NCBI RefSeq assembly: GCF_944801835.1
Contig: NZ_CALYLN010000002.1
Coordinates: 1 to 64,000, forward strand
From: Bartonella sp. B1099
GTDB lineage: Bacteria; Pseudomonadota; Alphaproteobacteria; Rhizobiales; Rhizobiaceae
Length of the DNA: 64,000 bases
Reading direction: 5' to 3'
Positions 17,501-24,779 of this stretch are shown piece after piece; within the stretch, counting starts at the first letter, position 1; each line of letters begins with the position of its first letter. The notes under the pieces are model-generated. The model did not search any database. It was not told where the DNA came from and worked only from the letters and a program-made list of their open reading frames with translations. Made by a program: the position numbers and the translations under genes.

Positions 17501-18970
17501 GCCAAGGAATTAGCGGAGAGTGCGAAGTCCATAGCCCAATCTGCGGAGAGAGCGGCTGAAGAAGCTAAGAAAACAGCCAATACAGCATGGTCAAAGGCGG
17601 ATGGAGCGAATGATGCGGTAAAGGCTATAAAAGATACAGCAAGTTATGCAAAACATGAAGCAGGACAGGCGCGGTCAATAGCAGAAAAGGCAGAGAAAAC
17701 AGCCTCGTCTGCGGTAAGTAGGGTTATCGATATCAATCAAGTGGTTGAGAATTTTAAAGCCCCCGTAAGTTTAGCGCGGATGTATTCAGACGAAGCCAAG
17801 AAAAAAGCGGAAGCAGCAGATTCAAAAGCTTATCAAGCCAAGGGCGAAGCCACTAAAGCTAAGGAAACAGCCGATAGAGCGAAAAGGACAGCGGAAGAAG
17901 CCAAAGGAGTTGCAGATCAAGCAAAGAAAACCGCCGATACAACGAAGCAAGAGCTTGGAGGTCTCAAAAGTTCTTTAGCAACAGCAACGGCAGCTCAAAC
18001 AACAGCAACAGCAGCAAAAGCACTAGCAGAAAAGATAAATACTTTACTGAAACAGTCTAATTTAACGATTTTGTCAAATTCTACCCCGTTTCTTGTTGCT
18101 ACAGGCAAAGCGCAATTAACGGTAAAAAAAGGAACGACCCTAACCTTGGGAGTAGGCAATGATATTTTGGTTGTAAGTTATACGGTAGACACGAGAATAG
18201 ATATTTCTTCTCTTTCTGCGGGCAAGGATTATTATGTTTATTTGGTTTCTGATGGAGGACAGTCTCATAAATTTGTTGTATCGGAAAACTCTACGTATCC
18301 AAGGAATTACACCGTCAATAATTCGCGCAAGATAGGAGGGTTTCACACGCTTTGTGCGGATGTTGGTACGATTTCTGGTCATCTCTTATCGGGTTATCGT
18401 GCAGGGGATATATTACCCCACTCTGTTTGGTGTCTCAATCACCGCCCTTATAGTTCACCAGAAGGAATGGTTTACGACTTCTCTACAGATCTTTGGGTTG
18501 ATATTTATCTTCAGTCAGGCGACGGTGTAAATACGAAATCGGTTTATCGTGCAAATGTAACAACTAACCGTAGTTATATGCAGCATACAACAGATATGAT
18601 GCTTGTAAATAAGTCATTATTAAGTGATGAAGAATTTGCTTCTGCTATGCATGGGAGTAATGATAAGACAAGTATTCAAGGTAAAAAGGCACCTTCTCCA
18701 AAATATTCCGGAGGACATAGGGATACGGCAAATCGTCGTATGATTTCTCATATAGGATGTGAGGATGGTTGCGGCTATATGTGGCAGTTTTTGTCAGGAT
18801 CTATTTTTTTCTCAACAGCAGATAATGTAGATCTTAAGGCAATGGTAGCTGGAGGGACTTGGAATATTGAAGGGGATAGCCACCGATTTGGTCGAGGATA
18901 TATATCTATCAATGCTGCAAATGAACAAGTTTCGGCGCGTGGATGCAGCCGCTCACGTAGATTTATTTGA
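14582..18970 (+). CDS. Giant coiled-coil phage tail fibre with lectin-like C-terminal tip
   Basis: The protein has 1,462 residues and a very strong ribosome-binding site (AAGGAGG, 7 bases before the ATG). The N-terminus (PVATEEEIREGTSQSSVVVP) matches the attachment segment common to phage tail fibres. Residues about 55-1150 are an almost unbroken Ala/Lys/Glu/Thr helix with the pattern AKxxAExA, predicting a very long coiled-coil shaft. A unit of 42 residues is tandemly repeated near 760-843. Residues about 1160-1462 are a different, beta-rich domain with cysteines. The run IGCEDGCGYMWQFLSG (about 1389-1404), then AMVAGGTWN and a final ARGCSRSRRFI, resembles the C-type-lectin fold seen in phage tropism determinants and targets of diversity-generating retroelements. 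It probably binds the host receptor. No reverse transcriptase is in the window. Confidence 0.8.
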   Translation: MKIPDHSHEYLIPVATEEEIREGTSQSSVVVPKILGTASLYSYETFAPLEQVVNARQEAEKAMARANGAQQVAEEAKRGSDQALTEVTKTVQTVNVALTTSSEAKEAITAATAIANEAKETADSAKGLAEEAQNASDAAKHIAEETKAAVDRASGEISGTKGSLATALESFAEVKQVSENAVNVSTEAKRLADASKTISERAEQTAREASQTATETSQVAATAVATCHEVKTVATQASLKADGAKQTADDAKDIAEAAKGLSERATASVTELTKTAEQIQTRSNEVLRNAKEAKNKAESLETIANAAKQTSDDAAQTATAAKSLSEEAKREAGVAKTTALDAKSAADSANTKAEQAQQAATTASQIASEAKTVAEQALQADRQAVREGSEASKSLAEAVQKKAEAAERVAQESKSVCEEAKQLATEAKNASTSALRESSDAKEKASTALTSVNDVKGISEEVKGLAEKATTSSTEAQKTADEALREANAAKTMADTASSTAHDAKGIAEETKQTLGDVKSVADTALSTATTAKQKGDEISQQTSEVLTKSGEAKAKAEEAQRLASSSQEAAETAKAKAESVEAVANEASQTAISAKSLSEEAKEEASNATTIALEAKSSADSASAKSEQAQQSATEATRIAKEAKAAAEAAARSGEAAGQVSSEAVKDIAEAAKSKAEAAEKVAEETKGALDSLKQVANSAKSTAEEAKKVADGAQKKASQVETVAGEAEKIAKEAKQTAGYANHEAEQARSEVEKAKSTAHEGWSNANKAKAAADEAKTIASLARTYADEAKKIAENSGNTAHEGWSTAHKAKEVADDAKTIASLARTYADEAKKKAETADSQSYQAKGEVDKAKEIANSAKYTAEQAQKAAETAGKKADSLETEAREAQKIAKEAKEKAGYAEHDARQARSEAESAKNIAYNASSTAYNAKEVADNARTTASLAEMAGEEAKKIAEKADNRAYEAKGEVGKAKELAESAKSIAQSAERAAEEAKKTANTAWSKADGANDAVKAIKDTASYAKHEAGQARSIAEKAEKTASSAVSRVIDINQVVENFKAPVSLARMYSDEAKKKAEAADSKAYQAKGEATKAKETADRAKRTAEEAKGVADQAKKTADTTKQELGGLKSSLATATAAQTTATAAKALAEKINTLLKQSNLTILSNSTPFLVATGKAQLTVKKGTTLTLGVGNDILVVSYTVDTRIDISSLSAGKDYYVYLVSDGGQSHKFVVSENSTYPRNYTVNNSRKIGGFHTLCADVGTISGHLLSGYRAGDILPHSVWCLNHRPYSSPEGMVYDFSTDLWVDIYLQSGDGVNTKSVYRANVTTNRSYMQHTTDMMLVNKSLLSDEEFASAMHGSNDKTSIQGKKAPSPKYSGGHRDTANRRMISHIGCEDGCGYMWQFLSGSIFFSTADNVDLKAMVAGGTWNIEGDSHRFGRGYISINAANEQVSARGCSRSRRFI
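16859..17110 (+). repeat. Two tandem 126-bp repeats inside the fibre gene
   Basis: Copies at 16859-16984 and 16985-17110 each encode a 42-residue unit starting TAHEGWS and containing TIASLARTYADEAKK. A third, weaker copy lies near 17350-17475 (STAYNAKEVADNARTTASLAE). They show the shaft grew by in-frame duplication and could change length by recombination. Confidence 0.7.
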
Positions 18971-18979
18971 GAGGTTAAA

Positions 18980-19309
18980 ATGTTTTCTTATCCAGAACAC
19001 TTAAATACGAAGCAAGATTATCTAAATATGCTCGAATTTGATAGGGAAGAAACGGTAAAAAGGCTAGAGCAGCTTTTATCAACGCGTTTTTATTGGGTCT
19101 TTATCAAAGAGCTCAGTGAAGGAGAAGAGGGGGTAGAAGATGACACGCATAAGGTTGCTCTCATAACCGAAATGCCGTCTGATCTCAATGGAGATTTTGT
19201 CAAAAAGCGTTGTCAGTATGAATTACAGGAAAGCGAATATGCACCGCTTTTTCAACTTGGCTTTCGTGTTGAAGAAGTCGAGCAGTTGATCAAAGAGCAT
19301 AGCCAATAG
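18980..19309 (+). CDS. Small hypothetical phage protein downstream of the fibre
   Basis: This 109-residue acidic protein starts 9 bases after the fibre stop, with AGAGG upstream of its ATG. It is predicted mostly helical with no signal peptide or membrane segment. I recognise no domain. Genes in this position after a tail fibre are often fibre-assembly chaperones, which would fit its small acidic nature, but that is only inference from position. It is the last gene before a strong intrinsic terminator, so it probably ends the structural transcript. Confidence 0.6.
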   Translation: MFSYPEHLNTKQDYLNMLEFDREETVKRLEQLLSTRFYWVFIKELSEGEEGVEDDTHKVALITEMPSDLNGDFVKKRCQYELQESEYAPLFQLGFRVEEVEQLIKEHSQ

Positions 19310-19335
19310 AAGATCATAAAAGAAGATTTTAATCC

Positions 19336-19361
19336 AGCCTCACAGATGTGGGGCTTTTTTT
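19336..19361 (+). terminator. Rho-independent terminator between structural and lysis genes
   Basis: AGCCTCACA and TGTGGGGCT pair over 19336-19355 (one T-G pair, short loop), followed directly by seven T up to 19361. It ends just ahead of the ribosome-binding site (19364 onward) of the endolysin, so read-through or antitermination would be needed to express lysis genes from the upstream promoter. Confidence 0.85.
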
Positions 19362-19373
19362 ATGGAGGGTCAG

Positions 19374-20036
19374 ATGAGAAAGATATCAAAGGAAGGATTA
19401 GAGCTTATCAAACAGTGGGAAGGGTTACGTTTAGAGGCTTATAGAGATGTAGCATGTATCTGGACGATAGGGTATGGTCACACCAGCAATGCCGGTCAAC
19501 CGCTTGTTAAAAAAGGCATGCGTATCACACAAGAGCAAGCAGAAGAAATTCTTTGTGAAGACTTAAAGCAATTTGAGAAGACGGTAGAGGAATCGGTGAC
19601 CGTTTCATTAACGGATTGCCAATTCGCGGCATTGGTATCGTTTTGTTATAACGTAGGAACGAAAGCCTTTAGCAAGTCAACGTTGTTGAAGAAGCTTAAT
19701 CAAGGGGATTATGAAGCTGTTCCTAGTGAATTACAGAAATGGAATAAGATAGGGGGTAAGCCTTTTGTGGGATTATCCAACCGTCGAGCAGCCGAAGCCG
19801 GTTTGTGGGCGAAAGGGTCTTACATTGCTTCGAACTATCACAGGGTAGAAACGAAGGAGAGAACAGGTCTTTTCAAGATAGAGGCGCTAGCCCCGATTAT
19901 AGGGTCTTGTTCAGGATTTGGAGGCTTTTTTGTTGGTAATGGACCAATTCAGTGGGCGTTAGCAGGGATTATGGTTTTAGCGGCGTGTACAGGACTGGTG
20001 ATTGTTGCCAAACGTTTTAAGGAACAGCGCTTGTGA
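19374..20036 (+). CDS. Phage endolysin, GH24 (T4-type) lysozyme with C-terminal membrane segment
   Basis: The enzyme hydrolyses the MurNAc-GlcNAc bonds of peptidoglycan at lysis. The catalytic triad fits T4 lysozyme spacing: E16 (WEG), D25 (YRD) and T31 (WTIGYGHT). The body continues normally to about residue 165. A C-terminal addition follows: a Gly-rich linker (SCSGFGGFFVGNG) and a hydrophobic helix (about 192-212) ending in a basic tail. The start at 19374 is set by GGAGGG just upstream; an in-frame ATG at 19362 overlaps that site and is unlikely. No N-terminal signal-anchor is present, so export or release must depend on a holin or on the C-terminal helix. Confidence 0.9.
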   Translation: MRKISKEGLELIKQWEGLRLEAYRDVACIWTIGYGHTSNAGQPLVKKGMRITQEQAEEILCEDLKQFEKTVEESVTVSLTDCQFAALVSFCYNVGTKAFSKSTLLKKLNQGDYEAVPSELQKWNKIGGKPFVGLSNRRAAEAGLWAKGSYIASNYHRVETKERTGLFKIEALAPIIGSCSGFGGFFVGNGPIQWALAGIMVLAACTGLVIVAKRFKEQRL

Positions 20037-20079
20037 TTTGGGGGCGCAAAATAGGGAGCACGCTTATGTGGTTGGTCAA

Positions 20080-20295
20080 ATGAGTAGAAAGCGTAAACCG
20101 GAACAAGATCTCACGGAGACAGAACAACAGCTTCTTCATGAGATGATAGAGACGTATCAAGGCTTAAAGATGATGTCACGCATTATGAAGTGGTTAGCCT
20201 TCATTGTCTTTATGTTTGTCATCGATTTATCCCGTTTCATAGATGCGCTAGATAATCACTTCTCACACTTTAAAAAATGGATAACTAAGAGTTAG
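20080..20295 (+). CDS. Small membrane protein, holin-like
   Basis: This 71-residue protein has a charged N-terminus (MSRKRKPEQDLTETEQ), an amphipathic helix, one clear membrane segment (about 37-50, WLAFIVFMFVIDL) and a basic end (KKWITKS). It lies directly after the endolysin, the usual place for a holin or lysis accessory gene. The open frame extends upstream into the endolysin gene, but ATG 20080 begins the part that looks conserved. The ribosome-binding site is weak. One membrane segment would make it a class III-like holin or an accessory protein. The holin call rests on position and topology. Confidence 0.5.
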   Translation: MSRKRKPEQDLTETEQQLLHEMIETYQGLKMMSRIMKWLAFIVFMFVIDLSRFIDALDNHFSHFKKWITKS

Positions 20296-20469
20296 AGATT
20301 TACAAAATCTTTTCTTTAAAATCGCAAAAAAATCACCTCGAAAAGAAGTTCTGATTCGCAATAATTAAGAGGCATGTCGGAAAATCCTATTCCCTTACTT
20401 TTATTGAAGCGTCCCTAACCCATTAAAATACACATAAAATCAATAAATTATAGGAGAAGTAAAAGTGTA

Positions 20470-20545
20470 TGGTGGGCGATGAGAGACTCGAACTCCCGAC
20501 ATCCTCGGTGTAAACGAGGCGCTCTACCAGCTGAGCTAATCGCCC
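20470..20545 (-). tRNA. tRNA-Val (TAC), CCA encoded
   Basis: The 76-nt reverse-strand sequence folds as a full cloverleaf. The acceptor stem GGGCGAT pairs with ATCGCCC, the D-stem is GCTC/GAGC, and the anticodon stem CCTCG/CGAGG holds loop TTTACAC (anticodon TAC). The T-stem GGGAG/CTCTC has one G-T pair, followed by A and an encoded CCA. Its 3' end points at the phage module, making it a candidate attachment site. Confidence 0.97.
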
Positions 20546-20717
20546 AATGCAATGATCAGCAACTGAATGGCTCCTCTTTAAGGAAAAAATTTTCTAAACG
20601 CAAGAATAAAGATGCTATTTGATAATTTTTTTAAAAAATGCATAATCCTTCTTGACATAAGCGAACGAACCCCTTACACGACCGCTTGTACCAAGAATAA
20701 ATTGGTGCAGAAAATGC

Positions 20718-20794
20718 GCGGGTGTAGCTCAGTTGGTTAGAGTGCTGGCCTGTCACGCCGGAGGTCGCGGGTTCGAGCCCCGTCACTCGCGCCA
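20718..20794 (+). tRNA. tRNA-Asp (GTC), CCA encoded
   Basis: The 77-nt cloverleaf has acceptor GCGGGTG pairing with CACTCGC (one G-T pair), anticodon loop CTGTCAC with anticodon GTC, a standard T-loop (TTCGAGC), a G discriminator and an encoded CCA. It is divergent from tRNA-Val. Confidence 0.97.
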
Positions 20795-20954
20795 TTTTAT
20801 GTTTCCTTATGGGATTTCTTTTTAAGATATTCATGTGCTGTGAATTAGGTAGTGAAGTGTCTGATTTTTGGGGGATATATTTTTCTTCCTTTTTACATGG
20901 TTTATAAGAATAGGGCTTGCGTCTTTCGTTGCTCTGCGTTACCTATGCCGATAA

Positions 20955-20979
20955 GAAAAGTATCGCTCTGATACTTTTC
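20955..20979. promoter_or_regulatory. Perfect 10-bp inverted repeat upstream of the nuo operon
   Basis: GAAAAGTATC (20955-20964) and GATACTTTTC (20970-20979) pair around a 5-base loop, about 110 bases before the nuoA start. The stem is not followed by T-residues, so it looks more like an operator or mRNA leader structure than a terminator of the tRNA transcript. Confidence 0.5.
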
Positions 20980-21087
20980 AAGCATTATGAGTAGAATGAA
21001 TAGAGCGATTATTAAATTTGTCTGTTTGATCTCGCAATATCGGTCATTGTGTTAAATTCAGACATTTCATTACGATGGAAGAGGGTT

Positions 21088-21453
21088 ATGGCTTATTTAT
21101 TGAGCTCTTATTTGCCAGTCTTGATTTTTATTATTGTCTCAGCGGTTATTGCTGGGGTTTTGTTGATTACACCTTACATTGTAGCATATCGTTCTCCCGA
21201 TCCTGAAAAGTTATCGGCTTATGAATGTGGATTTAATTCATTTAGTGATGCACGTATGAAGTTTGATATTCGTTTCTATTTGGTTTCAATTTTGTTTATT
21301 ATTTTTGATCTTGAGGTTGCTTTTCTTTTTCCTTGGGCTGTTTCATTCGAATCGATAGGTATGTTTGGCTTTTGGTCGATGATTGTGTTTTTAGCGATTT
21401 TGACTATTGGATTTATATATGAATGGAAAAAAGGAGCTCTTGAATGGAATTAA
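21088..21453 (+). CDS. nuoA: NADH-quinone oxidoreductase subunit A
   Basis: This is a membrane subunit of respiratory complex I. It has 121 residues with three membrane helices and the conserved loop [26 protein letters not shown] (given here only to identify it by its YECGF core). The start at 21088 follows GAGGG and gives the usual length; the longer open frame from a GTG at 21049 is unlikely. It begins a 14-gene plus-strand operon and overlaps nuoB by 10 bases. Confidence 0.97.
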   Translation: MAYLLSSYLPVLIFIIVSAVIAGVLLITPYIVAYRSPDPEKLSAYECGFNSFSDARMKFDIRFYLVSILFIIFDLEVAFLFPWAVSFESIGMFGFWSMIVFLAILTIGFIYEWKKGALEWN

Positions 21454-22025
21454 GATCTAATAATTCAACGATTACAGCTCCAAAACCAAAAGGAATCATT
21501 GATCCCAATACCGGTGAACTGATAGGATCAGATGATAAGTTTTTTCGTGATATTAATGCGGAATTATCAGACAAGGGTTTTTTAGTTACCTCAGCAGATG
21601 CTTTGATTACTTGGGCACGTACCGGTTCTTTAATGTGGATGAGTTTTGGTTTGGCTTGTTGTGCTATTGAAATGATGCAATGCTCAATGCCTCATTATGA
21701 TAATGAGCGTTTTGGATATGCACCACGGGCTTCACCCCGTCAGTCCGATGTGATGGTGGTGGCAGGTACTCTAACAAATAAGATGGCACCTGCTTTAAGA
21801 AAAGTGTACGATCAGATGCCGGAGCCACGTTATGTGATTTCTATGGGGTCATGTGCAAACGGTGGAGGGTATTATCATTATTCCTATTCGGTGGTGCGTG
21901 GATGTGATCGTATCGTGCCTGTTGATATATATGTTCCAGGGTGTCCGCCTACAGCAGAGGCATTATTATACGGCATATTGTTGTTACAGAAAAAAATCCG
22001 TCGTACCGGATCCATAGAGCGATAG
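21444..22025 (+). CDS. nuoB: NADH-quinone oxidoreductase subunit B
   Basis: This 193-residue peripheral-arm subunit holds the terminal N2 4Fe-4S cluster that reduces quinone. The ligands are visible as the tandem C72-C73 (LACCAIEMM), C137 (GSCANGGG) and C167 (VPGCPPT). AAGGAG precedes the start, which lies inside nuoA. The 15-residue spacer between this stop and the nuoC start suggests coupled translation. Confidence 0.98.
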   Translation: MELRSNNSTITAPKPKGIIDPNTGELIGSDDKFFRDINAELSDKGFLVTSADALITWARTGSLMWMSFGLACCAIEMMQCSMPHYDNERFGYAPRASPRQSDVMVVAGTLTNKMAPALRKVYDQMPEPRYVISMGSCANGGGYYHYSYSVVRGCDRIVPVDIYVPGCPPTAEALLYGILLLQKKIRRTGSIER

Positions 22026-22039
22026 AAAGTTTTCGTGTC

Positions 22040-22651
22040 ATGATGGATGAAGCATTGGTTGAACTTGCGGTTTATTTGGAAAACAAGTTAGGCAATAAAC
22101 TTGAAGAGACCGTTCTTGCTTTTGGTGAATTAACCATTGTGGCACGTCTTGATGCAATTACCGATGTTTTAATGTTTGTTCGTGATGATTCTCGTTGTCA
22201 ATTTATTAATCTTACAGACATTAGTGGTGTGGATTATCCTTCTCGCGATAAGCGCTTTGATGTCTCTTACCAATTATTGTCTCCTCGTGAGAATTTACGT
22301 TTACGTGTTAAAGTTCGTACGGATGAAAATACGCCTGTTGCTTCAGCTTGTGCGGTTTATCCTGGTGCAGAGTGGTATGAACGAGAAGCCTATGACATGT
22401 ACGGGATTTTATTTTCAGGTCATCCAGATTTGAGACGGATTTTAACAGATTATGGGTTTGAAGGCTATCCTTTACGCAAAGACTTTCCTGTGACAGGATT
22501 TGTTGAATGTCGTTATGATAATGAAGCAAAAAGGGTTATTTATGAGCCCGTTGTTTTGCGCCAAGAAATGCGTAATTTTGATTTTCTTTCTCCTTGGGAA
22601 GGAACAGAATATATTTTACCCTGTGATGGAAAAGCAGATGGAAAAAAATAA
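22040..22651 (+). CDS. nuoC: NADH-quinone oxidoreductase subunit C
   Basis: This peripheral-arm subunit packs against NuoD. The family signature [20 protein letters not shown] lies near residues 116-135, followed by GYPLRKDFP. The start at 22040 gives 203 residues. The open frame continues upstream to 21941, but that part overlaps nuoB in another frame and does not look like NuoC. A 120-base gap to nuoD follows, with no visible terminator. Confidence 0.96.
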   Translation: MMDEALVELAVYLENKLGNKLEETVLAFGELTIVARLDAITDVLMFVRDDSRCQFINLTDISGVDYPSRDKRFDVSYQLLSPRENLRLRVKVRTDENTPVASACAVYPGAEWYEREAYDMYGILFSGHPDLRRILTDYGFEGYPLRKDFPVTGFVECRYDNEAKRVIYEPVVLRQEMRNFDFLSPWEGTEYILPCDGKADGKK

Positions 22652-22771
22652 TATTGGTTTTGATAAGGCGTTATATTAGAGTAATGTGTTTCTTAAATAA
22701 TTAAATGTTTTTAATACGATAGATTTTTTTAATATTTGATATGAAGTTTTTTAAAAAGCAAGGGGTTGGTT

Positions 22772-23962
22772 GTGGCTGAGGTCAATGTTCGAAACTTTAA
22801 TATCAATTTTGGTCCGCAACATCCTGCAGCGCATGGCGTTTTGCGCATGGTTCTGGAGTTAGACGGTGAAGTTGTTGAGCGTGTAGATCCACATATTGGA
22901 CTATTGCATCGCGGTACCGAAAAGTTAATGGAAACAAAGACTTATCTTCAAGCAGGGCCTTATCTAGATCGTTTAGATTACGTTGCTCCTATGAATCAGG
23001 AACATGCTTTTGTTCTTGCAATTGAAAAGTTATTAGATATTAAGGTTCCTAAAAGAGGGCAATTAATACGTGTTTTGTTTTCTGAAATTGGACGTATTCT
23101 TAATCATTTGCTTAATGTAACAACACAGGCTATGGATGTTGGTGCTTTGACCCCACCGCTTTGGGGGTTTGAGCAACGTGAAAGATTGATGATTTTTTAT
23201 GAGCGTGCCTGTGGCGCTCGTCTTCATGCAAATTATTTTCGTCCTGGTGGTGTACATCAAGACTTACCGGAATCTTTAGTTGAAGATATTGGTAATTTTA
23301 TTGAGCCATTTCTTGTTTCTCTTGGGAAACTTGATGCGCTTGTGACACCAAATCGGATTTTTAAGCAGCGTAATGTGGATATTGGTGTTGTCAGTATTGA
23401 CGAAGCTTGGGCACGTGGTTTTTCTGGGGTTATGATCCGTGGAGCTGGTGTGCCATGGGATTTGCGTAAAAGTCAACCTTATGAATGTTACGATGAAATG
23501 GAATTTGATATTCCTATAGGTAAAAATAGTGATTGTTATGATCGCTATCTTATTCGTATGGAAGAAATGCGCCAATCAGCAAAAATTATGCGTCAATGCG
23601 TAGAACGATTATTGGGGACTGAAAAGAATGAACCCGTTTCGAGTTTGGATCGCAAAATTGTACCACCAAAGCGAAGCGAAATGAAAAGCTCAATGGAAGC
23701 GCTGATTCATCATTTTAAACTCTATACGGAGGGTTTTCATACGCCTCCTGGAGAAGTATATGTTGCAGTGGAAGCGCCAAAGGGTGAATTTGGTGTTTAT
23801 CTTGTTTCTGATGGAACCAATAAACCTTATCGTGTTAAGTTACGTGCTCCAGGGTTTGCTCATCTCCAAGCTATGGATTTTTTAACCCGAGGCCATATGT
23901 TGGCGGATGCTACAGCTATTTTGGGTTCGATTGATATTGTTTTTGGGGAGGTTGATCGCTAA
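22772..23962 (+). CDS. nuoD: NADH-quinone oxidoreductase subunit D
   Basis: This 396-residue, 49-kDa-type subunit helps form the quinone pocket. It has the hallmark [15 protein letters not shown] near the N-terminus and [12 protein letters not shown] after it. The start is taken as GTG 22772 because AAGGGG sits 6 bases upstream; the TTG at 22766 is poorly placed. The stop overlaps the nuoE start by 1 base. Confidence 0.97.
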   Translation: MAEVNVRNFNINFGPQHPAAHGVLRMVLELDGEVVERVDPHIGLLHRGTEKLMETKTYLQAGPYLDRLDYVAPMNQEHAFVLAIEKLLDIKVPKRGQLIRVLFSEIGRILNHLLNVTTQAMDVGALTPPLWGFEQRERLMIFYERACGARLHANYFRPGGVHQDLPESLVEDIGNFIEPFLVSLGKLDALVTPNRIFKQRNVDIGVVSIDEAWARGFSGVMIRGAGVPWDLRKSQPYECYDEMEFDIPIGKNSDCYDRYLIRMEEMRQSAKIMRQCVERLLGTEKNEPVSSLDRKIVPPKRSEMKSSMEALIHHFKLYTEGFHTPPGEVYVAVEAPKGEFGVYLVSDGTNKPYRVKLRAPGFAHLQAMDFLTRGHMLADATAILGSIDIVFGEVDR

Positions 23963-24636
23963 TGTCCGTACGCCGTCTTGCAGATGATGTCTATCAGCCC
24001 GCAGAGTTTTCTTTTACAAAGGAAAATCAGATATGGGTGAAAAATACCATAGAAAAATATCCTGTAGGGCGTGAACAATCGGCTGTTATCCCGTTATTAA
24101 TGCGTGCACAAGAGCAAGATGGTTGGGTGACGCGTGCTGCAATTGAGCATATCGCTCAAATTCTTTCTATGGCGTATATCCGAGTCCTAGAGGTTGCCAC
24201 TTTTTATACTCAGTTCCAGCTTAAGCCTGTAGGGACAAAAGCGCATATTCAAGTGTGTGGTACGACTCCTTGTATGTTACGTGGTTCTGATGAATTAATT
24301 AAAGTTTGTCAGAAAAAAATTCATCATGAACCTTTTACGACCAATCAGGATGGAACCTTATCATGGGAGGAGGTGGAGTGTCTTGGCGCTTGTGTGAATG
24401 CTCCTATGGTCATGATTTTTAAAGATACTTATGAAGATCTTACAGCAGAGCGTCTTGAAGAGATTATTGATGCATTTGAAGCAGGAAAAGGTTCTGAAAT
24501 AACGGTGGGGCCACAAAACAGTCGTCAATCATCGGAACCGATTAGTGGTTTAACCTCTCTTCTTGAGGATGAAGAAAAAAGGAAATCTCTCAAATTTTCA
24601 AAGAAAAAGGATCATAAAGGAATGGGGGCTGAGTGA
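23962..24636 (+). CDS. nuoE: NADH-quinone oxidoreductase subunit E
   Basis: This thioredoxin-fold subunit carries the N1a 2Fe-2S cluster, with ligands C99, C104 (CGTTPC), C140 and C144 (CLGAC). It has 224 residues. The last 50 are a charged, low-complexity tail ending KKKDHKGMGAE. A 143-base gap separates it from nuoF, with no gene in it. Confidence 0.96.
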   Translation: MSVRRLADDVYQPAEFSFTKENQIWVKNTIEKYPVGREQSAVIPLLMRAQEQDGWVTRAAIEHIAQILSMAYIRVLEVATFYTQFQLKPVGTKAHIQVCGTTPCMLRGSDELIKVCQKKIHHEPFTTNQDGTLSWEEVECLGACVNAPMVMIFKDTYEDLTAERLEEIIDAFEAGKGSEITVGPQNSRQSSEPISGLTSLLEDEEKRKSLKFSKKKDHKGMGAE

Positions 24637-24779
24637 GATATTTTTTTGAAAAGATATTTCATTATTTTATCCATATTATAACGACGTTTAATTGAAAGTA
24701 GAGAGTTTTAAGAAGTTTTTAAAAAATGCATTTGAGGAAAAGCTAAAAATGCTACGGCTAATAGAAAAAAAGGTGGGGT

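Noticed and set aside
15262-17580. Several long minus-strand frames rich in Ala and Ser inside the fibre gene
   Set aside because: They are mirror images of the alanine-rich repeat codons; there are no ribosome-binding sites, and the plus strand is clearly coding.
18830-18970. Diversity-generating retroelement variable region
   Set aside because: The protein end resembles such targets, but no reverse transcriptase, accessory gene or template repeat was seen in the window. Kept only as a fold similarity.
20631-20834. 67-residue minus-strand frame containing RVTGLEPATSGVTG
   Set aside because: It is the well-known spurious protein read from the antisense strand of a tRNA gene, here tRNA-Asp.
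21941-22039. N-terminal extension of NuoC
   Set aside because: It is read from nuoB sequence in another frame; the NuoC family starts at about 22040.
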